A DNA stretch of 64,000 nt from Granulicella tundricola MP5ACTX9. GTDB lineage: Bacteria; Acidobacteriota; Terriglobia; Terriglobales; Acidobacteriaceae. The notes below the pieces were generated by a model, which worked only from the letters and a program-made list of their open reading frames with translations, was not told where the DNA came from and did no database searches. The DNA lies in the NCBI RefSeq assembly GCF_000178975.2, contig NC_015064.1, positions 682,001-746,000 of the forward strand. Direction: 5' to 3'. The translations under genes and the position numbers were made by a program. Positions 16,889 through 24,744 of the stretch are shown in pieces; position 1 is the first letter of the stretch; every line of letters begins with the position of its first letter.

Positions 16889-18189
16889 GGAGTCTCCATC
16901 TCTGTTCGTCCACCCTCGCCTCGCATCGACAAGGGGAGGGTTCCCTGAACCGTGCGCATCAGCACCTTACGCGGATCGGCTTCGCTCATCTGTTCCCAGC
17001 GGCGGCGCAGCAGGATCAATGCTGACATGGCAATGCAGGAGACCATCATGATCCCAAGCGCGACCAGAAGACGTGGCGGGTATGACTTCTTCTCTGGCAG
17101 CCCAGGCGCGTCGATCACGCTGATCACAGGAATGTCTTTTGCCTCCTGGATTCGCGCCATTTCGTACTCCTGCGTTAGCAGCTCAAAGACAGTCTCCTGC
17201 ACGCGTACGCGGCGATAGAGGTCGGCATAGGGAACAGCCAGTCGCGGCAGTTGACGCAGCGGAGGATAGAGCTCGTCGCTCGATGCCTTCTGCGCCTGCG
17301 CAGGCAGCGGAGCATCCGTTCCGCTCATCTGTTTCAGATCTTTCTGCAGGGCGGAGACTCGTGCTTGCGCTGCCCGCACCCGCACGTTGCCATCGCCATA
17401 GATCTGTTCAAGTGAGCCGAGTTCCGACTGTCCTACGATGAGCTGTCCCTGCAGCTTTGCAGCCGCGTCTACCATCGCGCGCGTCTGCTCCTTGATGTCG
17501 ATCGTCGTATGGCTGCTGGAGAAGTCACTCATCGCAAGCTGCGCGTTCTCCAGATCCCTTTGCACGGATTGAAGCCGCCGCTCAATGAAGATCCTCTCCT
17601 GGCGCGCGGAGGAGATGCTTGTCTGCGTCACCATCTTGTTGAGCTCTTCCAGGTACGCCTGCGTGAGATCACGCGCACGCTGCGGCTGAGTATCTTCGAC
17701 GGTGATTGAGATCACGCCACTCTTCTTGTCTTCGACGATCTTCGTATGGCGTGCCAGATATTTGGCCGTGTCGATCCGGTAACGCTTGTGATACGCGTGT
17801 TGAAGCTGGAAACGATCGATCAAATGGCTGCTGACGGTCCCGCTTTGCAGCAGGTCGACAAAGAGTGCACTGGTGTTGTGCCCTCCCAGCAGACCTCCGG
17901 CCAGACTGCCCAAACTTCCAAGTGCGCCCCCGCCGTGTCCGGCCAGCGCTGACAGCAAAGCCGCACCGCCTCCGCCTTGATCCGGCGGCATGATGCGCGC
18001 GGATGCTTCATACTCTTTGGGAATAGCGAACGCGATCGCCAGGCCCGCAACAAGCGAGATCACAGCTGTTCGCGCAATCCTAGTCCGCTTATCCCACAAC
18101 AGCGTGGCGTTCGCAACCCAGTTGGCCTGCCTGGCTCGCAGTGTCGCGGACGCATCCGGGCTTGTCGGCGTGAGCGTGGAAGTCGTCAT
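16885..18189 (-). CDS. Wzz/GumC-type polysaccharide chain-length (co-polymerase) protein
   Basis: A 434-residue inner-membrane protein. TM1 lies near residues 38-56 (AVISLVAGLAIAFAIP), followed by a YEASARIMPPDQ start of the Wzz domain. A long coiled-coil periplasmic region follows, with the GNVR-like element PLRQLPRLAVPYADLYRRV. The PCP proline-rich TM2 is DAPGLPEKKSYPPRLLVALGIMM. No Walker motifs follow, so no bacterial tyrosine kinase domain is fused and none is found nearby. It probably sets chain length and couples the polymerase to the outer-membrane exporter. The stop of the exporter gene lies immediately before this ATG. Confidence 0.88.
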   Translation of the reverse strand: MTTSTLTPTSPDASATLRARQANWVANATLLWDKRTRIARTAVISLVAGLAIAFAIPKEYEASARIMPPDQGGGGAALLSALAGHGGGALGSLGSLAGGLLGGHNTSALFVDLLQSGTVSSHLIDRFQLQHAYHKRYRIDTAKYLARHTKIVEDKKSGVISITVEDTQPQRARDLTQAYLEELNKMVTQTSISSARQERIFIERRLQSVQRDLENAQLAMSDFSSSHTTIDIKEQTRAMVDAAAKLQGQLIVGQSELGSLEQIYGDGNVRVRAAQARVSALQKDLKQMSGTDAPLPAQAQKASSDELYPPLRQLPRLAVPYADLYRRVRVQETVFELLTQEYEMARIQEAKDIPVISVIDAPGLPEKKSYPPRLLVALGIMMVSCIAMSALILLRRRWEQMSEADPRKVLMRTVQGTLPLSMRGEGGRTEMETP

Positions 18190-21159
18190 CTAAAGCCCCG
18201 CCACGGCAGCGGCAATCGCAGCCGATGAAGCAATCTGCGCCACCGTCAAGAGATTCCGCCAGAACTGTGAGGTGCCAATAATCTTCTGCGGTACCACCAC
18301 CACGTCGCCTGCGTCGAGCTTCGCCGAGAGCACATGGCCATCGCCGGAGTGACGTCCCACCACCAACCCGTTTGCGCGGATCACAAAGATCTCCTTACGG
18401 TCTGCCAACTCGCTCGACCCGCCGGCCCGCTGAAGATACCAACCCGCCGTCTTGCCCGGAACATAGGTGATTGCAGATGCGTTATAAACCTGCCCGCTGA
18501 TGAGGACGAAGCCGGGTCGCTTTGGAATCGACAGAACATCCCCGCGCCGAACTTCAATATCCGCATCCGTATTAGCCCAGCTATCGATATCGGAGTTGAT
18601 ATGAATCACCAACCGTCCACTTGAGGGCTGACTTCTCAGTCGCGCCAGTACTTGCTCCTGCTGTTGCTGGATCAACTGCAACGTCGCGCTGGAGTCTCCG
18701 CCGGAAAGATTCGGGGCCAGCTTTGCTGCGGCGGAGCTCGTCTCAATCTGGTGAATCAACTCTGCGCGGCTCTTCTCCTCAAGCTCCCGGACCTGTTCGC
18801 GAATCAGCACCGCACCCGCTGGATACGCGGTGTCGCGCAGCCCGCCGGCACGACGCAGAACAGAGCTCAGACGCTCGCCTTCCTGGAAGCCATAGCTGCC
18901 CGGATGATTCGCTTCTCCTTCAATCGTCAGCGACGCGCCGATATCGTTCCAACCTGTGATCTGGTGAACGGTGAGAATGTCACCCGGCTTCAGCACCACA
19001 TCCGCGCTGGAATCATTCCTGGCAACGGCGTCGCCGATTCGTATTGCGGAGCGCTGGCCGATTACCTTGTTCCCATCCACAATGTGATAGCTCGTGAGGT
19101 CCGCATCCTGCTGCAGTGCGCCGCGCCGGAAACCGCCGGCCATACGGACAAGTTGCGCTGCCGTCATGCCCTCTGACAGGGGAAATGAGCCCGGCCGCAG
19201 CACCTCGCCGCGAATCTCCACCCTGGGTGAATCGACATCGTAGCGGCCCAGCACGCGTATCGTGTCGAACGGCTGAAGCTCCAGGCTCACATTGCCGATC
19301 AACGCGTCAGCCACATTGAACTCGATCGTCTCGGCATGAAGATCGGGTGCGACCAGCCGAATCACCTCGCCCTGCGCAGCAGGCTCCGGCAGCAGGTCCT
19401 GGTAGCTCCGCAGCACATCGTTCAGGTGCATGCCTTCGCGGTAGGCCATGCGACCAGGGCGGACGACATGCCCCTCCAAGTACACGGCCCGTTCGCTGAA
19501 TGGGAGAATCGGTGCAATCTGGATGCGGTCGCCATCTCTGACGGGGAAGTCGGAGATGGCTGCCGTAGCCGCCTCTCCAGTGGAGCTCTTCGTCAGATTC
19601 AACGTCACCGTCTCGCGGTGTTGATTAGCGTCGATCCGTTCCACCGTGATGTGACTAAGCGCCGCAGCCACAGTCGATCCACCCGCGTCAGCCAGCACAG
19701 CGGCGAGCGTCGCTTCGTGCTTCAGCTCATAGATCGCCGGACGCTTCACCGCGCCGGAGAGAGCCACCTGCGGACCTGCTGGTGGCACCAGCAGCGTATC
19801 TCCACCCTGGAAACGATCGTCTCCCGTCCTTACGCCATGCAGCAGAAAGTCATACAGATCGATCTCCGCAACAAGCTCCTTGCCGCGCATATGCCGCAGC
19901 GTCCGGAGCGATCCAACGCCTGTGGGTCCACCCGCCGCATAGAGCGCATTCAACGGCGTGGAAAGCGAGCTGATGTCGTAGGCTCCTGGCCGTTGCACAT
20001 CGCCCACAACGTAAACGCGCACCGTGCGCAAGCGGGAGACGGTCACAGCCACCTGTGCGTTCCGGTACTGCGCCTTCAGCGTGTTTCCAATCACGGCCTG
20101 CGCCCGTTCCAGCGTCAATCCAGCGACTGCGATTGTCCCGGCCTCGGGCAGTGAGATCCGCCCCTCGCGGTCGATCGTCTTGGTCAGCGTCTGTGATATC
20201 CCGCCCCACAGATCGATGCTGAGACTATCGCCGGGACCCACTACATAGTCGGGCCCAATCGGGATATCCAGCGGTGATTCCTGCCCTTGTCCTACCGCAC
20301 GCGTCATCGTACCTGTGCCGCCGCGGCTCACGAACATCTCAGACCCGAACCGCTTCAGATGCGTGCTCTCCTCAGGAATCTGCGTATACAGATCGCGCAT
20401 GGAGAGAAGGTTGTACGGAGCCGGTTGCCGCAGCACCTTCGGCACATCCGTGGTGTTATGCGTATCGGAGTCGCGCGTCTGGCGTGAAGCAGCAGCGTTC
20501 GTCGTTCGAGCACCAGCACCCGTCGTATTCCCTGAACTCTGTAGCCGGCCCTGTTCCGCCTGCTGTGCGAGGCTGTCCTGCAACGACGAACCATCCGCCG
20601 CAGCCAGCGGCAAGTTCGCGCCGGGAACCTGTGATAGTGATTGCAGCGTCTGCGTAGACGACAGGGCATCCCCGTCGTCATCACGATCGCTCCCGCCGGC
20701 CGCCGCATTCTGTTGCAGGTCCGCGTCGGAAACATATCCGCGTGCGCGCAGGAAGTTCGTGATTGCCGAACGCAAGGGAGCGTTGGAAGCGATCTGGCTG
20801 TAGAGCGCCTCGTCGGTGATGGAGTCCGGCTGAATCTTTACCCCTTGCTGCTGGAGTTGGTCCGCCGCCAGTTGTTTGATCTCGACGATCACCTCAGGCT
20901 TGTCCTGCAGAATCGCAACGATCTGTCCTGCGCTCAGCGATCCTCGCGTGCCTGCGATCGGAGAGACCGTGCCATCGACACCAGCGAATGAGCCGTTCGC
21001 AGTCGAACCTGCCGTTGACCCCGCATTCTGACCGGAGGCAGCTGGAGCTTGTAGCGTCTGGGCAGTCAGCTTTGCGTTCCACGTCGACAAGGCAACGCAG
21101 CAGATCAGGCCAAGGCCGGCCTGTCGGGAACGCAACAGGAATAAATGAGCAGAGATCAA
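18190..21159 (-). CDS. Large multi-SLBB polysaccharide export protein (Wza-like)
   Basis: A 989-residue protein, about 2.5 times the length of Wza. It has an N-terminal signal region (hydrophobic near residues 14-34), a low-complexity Ser/Thr/Ala linker, and the Poly_export domain starting near residue 305 (VVGPGDSLSIDLWGG). A series of SLBB/soluble-ligand domains follows to about residue 930, each marked by patterns such as VYVVGDVQRPGAYD, VYLEGHVVRPGRMAY, VEIRGEVLRPGSFPL and LTIEGEANHPGSYGF. The C-terminus is hydrophobic and alanine-rich. It likely forms the outer-membrane/periplasmic export channel. The start codon is TTG, overlapping the upstream stop by 4 bases; no nearby ATG fits the signal sequence. 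Confidence 0.85.
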   Translation of the reverse strand: MISAHLFLLRSRQAGLGLICCVALSTWNAKLTAQTLQAPAASGQNAGSTAGSTANGSFAGVDGTVSPIAGTRGSLSAGQIVAILQDKPEVIVEIKQLAADQLQQQGVKIQPDSITDEALYSQIASNAPLRSAITNFLRARGYVSDADLQQNAAAGGSDRDDDGDALSSTQTLQSLSQVPGANLPLAAADGSSLQDSLAQQAEQGRLQSSGNTTGAGARTTNAAASRQTRDSDTHNTTDVPKVLRQPAPYNLLSMRDLYTQIPEESTHLKRFGSEMFVSRGGTGTMTRAVGQGQESPLDIPIGPDYVVGPGDSLSIDLWGGISQTLTKTIDREGRISLPEAGTIAVAGLTLERAQAVIGNTLKAQYRNAQVAVTVSRLRTVRVYVVGDVQRPGAYDISSLSTPLNALYAAGGPTGVGSLRTLRHMRGKELVAEIDLYDFLLHGVRTGDDRFQGGDTLLVPPAGPQVALSGAVKRPAIYELKHEATLAAVLADAGGSTVAAALSHITVERIDANQHRETVTLNLTKSSTGEAATAAISDFPVRDGDRIQIAPILPFSERAVYLEGHVVRPGRMAYREGMHLNDVLRSYQDLLPEPAAQGEVIRLVAPDLHAETIEFNVADALIGNVSLELQPFDTIRVLGRYDVDSPRVEIRGEVLRPGSFPLSEGMTAAQLVRMAGGFRRGALQQDADLTSYHIVDGNKVIGQRSAIRIGDAVARNDSSADVVLKPGDILTVHQITGWNDIGASLTIEGEANHPGSYGFQEGERLSSVLRRAGGLRDTAYPAGAVLIREQVRELEEKSRAELIHQIETSSAAAKLAPNLSGGDSSATLQLIQQQQEQVLARLRSQPSSGRLVIHINSDIDSWANTDADIEVRRGDVLSIPKRPGFVLISGQVYNASAITYVPGKTAGWYLQRAGGSSELADRKEIFVIRANGLVVGRHSGDGHVLSAKLDAGDVVVVPQKIIGTSQFWRNLLTVAQIASSAAIAAAVAGL

Positions 21160-22415
21160 TGGGCAAGTCCCGTCAGAAGCCGCTTGAATCGCGAGGATTC
21201 AAGCACGTACCGAATACCTTCGACGCAATGAAACCGAAGGCGAAAGAGAATATAGCTGGTCTGCGAACGCGACCGGCGTAGCCTAGAAAGTACAGACTCC
21301 TCCGGCTCCGCCTGCGTAATGTTCAGCGGCCGTTGCGACGGAATCAGTCTGCTCCGGCCTTTGGCAGCGGCTCTTGCAGAGCTTGGCTGAAGCTCATCTT
21401 CCAGCAGCAGGTAAAGTTTGGTTCCGGGGAAGTCGGCAACGAGCAGCCGTTGTCCATAAAGGCGAACCCAGAGCTGCACGGCAGGGGCTACTTCGCTCGC
21501 AATCAGACGGGACAACGCCTTGGGCGGCACATCACCAAAGGTCTCTACCGCAAGCAGCGTCACCAAGCCCAATGCGAGCGCGGCCTTAGGCTCATCTGCT
21601 ATCCGTCCTTCGAGCTCCTCCCAGAACATCTCGTCGTCACCGCGCGCCAGCATATGCCGCCGATACTCCAGCAGCCAGGAAGTCCGCGTGAACGGGCTGC
21701 ATACATGCCCGAAGAGATGCATCGCCTGTTCAATATAAAGATCGACTGGAGACAGCACGGGAAACGCGGTCCCGTGAAAGGATCGAAGCTGTACCCGACC
21801 CAGCAGCCCATCGGCCGGTGCAAGATGCAACTCGGCAGAGCGCTGTGGCTTCGCCTTGTAGAGGTCGCGGATGTGCGCTACGCTCGATGCCCCGGCCTTG
21901 AACTCCCAGGTGTCGCCACTGACGCAATGAAGCATGTAGCCACTGCGCTCCAGAACATGAGCGGCGGTGTCTGCCTGCTCGGCGCTCACAAGAAAATCCT
22001 GGTCCAACTGGCAGCGCAGTGCGGGATCGGGAACTGCATCCGGCGAAAGCGTGACGCCTTTCAAATTCGCGAACAGCACGCCTTCGCGCTGCAGGGCTAC
22101 ATTGATCTCGGCAGTCTCGGTCAGCAGGCCGGAGTTCCTCGCGCGGTTGTCTATAAGATTCCGGCGCAGGCGCAGCACGATCTTCGTCGGCAGCACTTCT
22201 CCAACGCCAAGCTCTTGTAGATGTCCCAGCAGATAGAGCGCAAGGCCGCTGGTGTCAAGCCACTTCAGGTTGCTCTTCCACTCACGCTCACTGAAACCGC
22301 TCAGTTGTTCCGCCACTACATACGGCGGTTGGGAGAATGCAGCCAGCACCGCCTCGCGCAGGCTATGCCGGCCGCGATGCTGTTGCCTGAACGGATTGGA
22401 TTGAGTTTGATTCAT
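21156..22415 (-). CDS. Nucleotidyltransferase-family protein (PF14907/NTP_transf_5 type)
   Basis: A 419-residue protein. The NTP_transf_5 signature is seen as FANLKGVTLSPD followed by RCQLDQDFLVSAEQAD (the R...DxDxLV pattern) and ELHLAP. No membrane segments. Proteins of this uncharacterised family are found in polysaccharide and lasso-peptide-type loci, often beside an HprK-like protein, which also occurs here 12 kb downstream. Catalytic activity is untested in this context, and here the first acidic position of DxD is part of LDQDF. The start is 3 bases from the stop of the cytochrome gene, and the stop overlaps the exporter TTG. Confidence 0.72.
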   Translation of the reverse strand: MNQTQSNPFRQQHRGRHSLREAVLAAFSQPPYVVAEQLSGFSEREWKSNLKWLDTSGLALYLLGHLQELGVGEVLPTKIVLRLRRNLIDNRARNSGLLTETAEINVALQREGVLFANLKGVTLSPDAVPDPALRCQLDQDFLVSAEQADTAAHVLERSGYMLHCVSGDTWEFKAGASSVAHIRDLYKAKPQRSAELHLAPADGLLGRVQLRSFHGTAFPVLSPVDLYIEQAMHLFGHVCSPFTRTSWLLEYRRHMLARGDDEMFWEELEGRIADEPKAALALGLVTLLAVETFGDVPPKALSRLIASEVAPAVQLWVRLYGQRLLVADFPGTKLYLLLEDELQPSSARAAAKGRSRLIPSQRPLNITQAEPEESVLSRLRRSRSQTSYILFRLRFHCVEGIRYVLESSRFKRLLTGLAH

Positions 22416-22417
22416 GG

Positions 22418-22888
22418 TTAGTGGCTGTACATCTCCGGCTCTCCCGCACTGCCTGCCGGCGGCAGATGGCGTGTATAGCGGACGATCGACCAGATCTCTT
22501 CATCGCTCAACATGCCCTTGGACCCAGGCATGCCGCTCGGCCAAAGACCATAGTCGATCACCCACTTCAACTGCCCATCGGTGTAACGCTGCACATCTGC
22601 GGAGGCCAGCGAAGGAACCGGCGGCGACATGCGATCCGCAAACGGCACGCCCGTGTTCTGTCCGTCGATGCCATGGCAGGCCGCACAGTAGTGCCCAAAG
22701 GCCTCCTTGCCTGCGGCGACCGTCTCCGGGGTATCAGGCAGAGGATTCTTCTCGCTCTTGTTGTGAACGAACAAGCTGTGCTTGGCGGCCACCACAACCC
22801 GCGTCTCCATCGCGCCCGGCGGATCGGCCTTGCATCCGCCCAGCGCAACCATCGCTCCCAAAGCCGCCACAGTCAGAGAGGTCTTCAT
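22418..22888 (-). CDS. Lipoprotein c-type cytochrome (single heme)
   Basis: A 156-residue protein from ATG 22888. The signal peptide ends in a lipobox LGGC, so the protein is probably anchored on the outside of a membrane. The heme motif is CAACH near residue 70, with a likely axial Met in SGMPG about 50 residues later, as in class I cytochrome c (Cytochrome_CBB3 type). An upstream in-frame start at 22954 is rejected because it would bury the signal peptide; ATG 22888 has a GGAG-type site. It lies 2 bases after the cupredoxin gene and 2 bases before the nucleotidyltransferase gene, so the three are one transcript. Confidence 0.88.
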   Translation of the reverse strand: MKTSLTVAALGAMVALGGCKADPPGAMETRVVVAAKHSLFVHNKSEKNPLPDTPETVAAGKEAFGHYCAACHGIDGQNTGVPFADRMSPPVPSLASADVQRYTDGQLKWVIDYGLWPSGMPGSKGMLSDEEIWSIVRYTRHLPPAGSAGEPEMYSH

Positions 22889-22890
22889 GG

Positions 22891-23256
22891 CTACTCCGTC
22901 ACATGCAGCGTCAACGTCATGGAGCCGTGCCCGGCGCCGCAGAATACAGAGCAATGACCTACATAATCGCCCGTTTTATCCGGGGTGAAGGCCAGTTCAC
23001 CCGTGCCGCCCTTGTCCACCTTCGCCTGCAGGTTCAATTCCTTGAACTTGATGCCGTGGGCTACATCCGTGCTCTTCAACACGATGACGACGGGCTCACC
23101 CTTCTTCACGGTGACCTCGGATGGCTCATATTTGAACTTGCTGGCGGTCACTTCAATGCGCTTCGGTGCACCTTGCGCTGCGGTCGGCCGCGCGATGTAC
23201 GAGGCGGCGAAGACGAGACAGAGCACGGTAGAAAGCAGAACGTAACGGATCTTCAT
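22891..23256 (-). CDS. CuA-type cupredoxin, exported or membrane-anchored
   Basis: A 121-residue protein. An N-terminal hydrophobic segment (residues about 5-22) is followed by a cupredoxin domain. The ligand set is an early His in DVAHGIKF and the late cluster HCSVFCGAGHGSM, matching the CxxxCxxxHxxM arrangement of the binuclear CuA centre of cytochrome oxidase subunit II. The usual Glu of the loop is Val, but its backbone carbonyl is the ligand in known CuA sites. ATG 23256 has a GGAGAG site 6 bases upstream and is preferred to an upstream start at 23328. It probably passes electrons to the adjacent cytochrome c. No oxidase catalytic subunit is in the window. Confidence 0.82.
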   Translation of the reverse strand: MKIRYVLLSTVLCLVFAASYIARPTAAQGAPKRIEVTASKFKYEPSEVTVKKGEPVVIVLKSTDVAHGIKFKELNLQAKVDKGGTGELAFTPDKTGDYVGHCSVFCGAGHGSMTLTLHVTE

Positions 23257-23554
23257 AAGTTTCTCTCCAGTAGGGAATAGGGATTGAAGGGTAATCGGCA
23301 ACAGGCAGAGCAAAGCAGTACCGCGCATAACCGGCGCGAGGGTAAAGTGCGGAACAAAAAGTCGGCTCTTTTTCGCATAGGGCTAGAACTCTTCCAACGC
23401 TTCTTACCCTACGGAGGAGCCGCGTCACTTGTGTCCGTCCAATGTCAAACGATTGTCACCGCTTTGTCGTTGGCAGCCCGGACGCCGCAGCAGAGGCTAT
23501 CGTCTAGGTATTACGCTGCCTCAGATACTGTGCTGCGAACCCCTTCTCACTCCT
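23257..23554. other. Divergent intergenic region at the head of the polysaccharide locus
   Basis: About 300 bases without a supported gene, lying between the minus-strand cupredoxin start and the plus-strand methyltransferase start. It contains TGTC array C (23431-23468). AT-rich stretches near 23350-23375 could hold a promoter for the minus strand, but no convincing -35/-10 pair was found. Open frames here are short and lack a ribosome-binding site. Confidence 0.6.
23431..23468. promoter_or_regulatory. Array C: four TGTC half-sites at 11-bp spacing between divergent genes
   Basis: TGTC occurs at 23432, 23443, 23454 and 23465, all exactly 11 bases apart. The pentamers GTGTC, ATGTC, TTGTC, TTGTC are identical in order to array A. 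The array ends 86 bases before the plus-strand methyltransferase start (23555) and 174 bases before the minus-strand cupredoxin start (23256). The half-sites face the plus-strand gene, the opposite orientation to arrays A and B relative to their genes, so it may serve either or both directions. Resemblance to tandem Pho boxes is structural (11-bp direct repeats), not proof of PhoB. Confidence 0.7.
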
Positions 23555-24727
23555 ATGCTCAAGCCGAGACATCTCTTTCATCCCGTCAGGACACTCCGCA
23601 CGGCAAGGTCGCTCGTCTCGTCCAACCTCCTTGTGAGGCGATCGGCACGGGCAGGGAAACGCCGATTCGCGCATGACGAGCGTTATATCCTTCAGAGTGT
23701 CACCGACGGCTTCCTGCCGCATACCAGCGAGGGCACCGAAGACGAAGCATTGCTGCAGCGTATCTGTACGGCGTACAAGAAGGCGGTCGCCCAGGAAGGA
23801 TGCGCGTCGGACATCTATCAGGCCACCGGCTGGTGGCAGCAGGTGCGGACCAGAAGCCTGGGTCCGGTGATGAAAGCTTTACTTGCAAGTGACACGAAAG
23901 CCCTGCATGCGCTTTACCGGAACTTCTTCCGAGATTCCTGTTCAGCCGGTTTGATCTCCATCCCACCCGGCATGGCGAAGGCCTACTTCCAAGGCGGCAT
24001 GCGTGATCTTCATCGTCACTACTATCTGCAGGATGTTCTTCAGAGCATCGATTACTGGCGACTCCAGACAGAAGGCCGCTTTGCCATCAAGGAGCTTGCA
24101 GGACCAGCTATCGGCAATCCTTTCGGTGCCTTTATTGAAGGGACGCTCGTTGAATCAGGAGCGGAGTATCGCCACGGCTGCGCTCAAAGCATCAAAGATC
24201 GACTCATCGATCCGGCCAGCGCAGTGGCGGAGATAGGCGGTGGCTTCGGTGGCATGGCCTACTACCTGCTTCGGAATCAGCATGGAATGAGGTACATCAA
24301 CTTCGATGTCCCTGAAAGTCTTGCACTCGCGGCCTACTATCTGGGTACGGCATTTCCGGCATTGAAGCTGCTCTTATTTGGTGAGGTTGAGGTGACTCAG
24401 CGCAACATCGAGCAGGCCGATGTGATCCTCATGCCGCTGTCGCAGCTTGAAGTTCTACCGCAAAACTCTGTAGCTCTCACCTTCAGCGCCCACGCCATGT
24501 CTGACCTTGGCAACGGAGCCATGGCCGTCTACCTGCAACAGGTAGAAAGAATCTCGCAGGACGCTTTTCTTTATATCGGTCATGAAAAAGGTCACCAGCG
24601 TTTATCGGCAACAATGGCTGCGCGTGCCGTCCCTCTCCAATTGGTCAAATCGTCCGGCTCCGATTGGAACCGGCACCGCAGCCCTGAGACGCGTGAAGTG
24701 GAAACTCTCTACAAGCCGTCTCACTGA
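23555..24727 (+). CDS. SAM-dependent methyltransferase, putative sugar O-methyltransferase type
   Basis: A 390-residue protein from ATG 23555 (an upstream frame start at 23429 has no family-like sequence). The N-terminal about 170 residues are helical with YQATGWWQQVRTRSLGPVMKALL and a DLHRHYYLQD segment. The methyltransferase part has motif I as AVAEIGGGFGGMAYYL and the next strand ends YINFDVPES. Proteins with this layout are annotated as putative sugar O-methyltransferases in polysaccharide loci. It sits divergently at the head of the exopolysaccharide operon and next to array C, fitting modification of the glycan. No ribosome-binding site is obvious before the chosen ATG. Substrate unproven. 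Confidence 0.7.
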   Translation: MLKPRHLFHPVRTLRTARSLVSSNLLVRRSARAGKRRFAHDERYILQSVTDGFLPHTSEGTEDEALLQRICTAYKKAVAQEGCASDIYQATGWWQQVRTRSLGPVMKALLASDTKALHALYRNFFRDSCSAGLISIPPGMAKAYFQGGMRDLHRHYYLQDVLQSIDYWRLQTEGRFAIKELAGPAIGNPFGAFIEGTLVESGAEYRHGCAQSIKDRLIDPASAVAEIGGGFGGMAYYLLRNQHGMRYINFDVPESLALAAYYLGTAFPALKLLLFGEVEVTQRNIEQADVILMPLSQLEVLPQNSVALTFSAHAMSDLGNGAMAVYLQQVERISQDAFLYIGHEKGHQRLSATMAARAVPLQLVKSSGSDWNRHRSPETREVETLYKPSH

Positions 24728-24744
24728 ACTTCACCGATATCCCT

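Noticed and set aside
23257..23430. Sigma-54 promoter upstream of the cupredoxin gene
   Set aside because: No TGGC-N..-TTGC pair with the required spacing was found.
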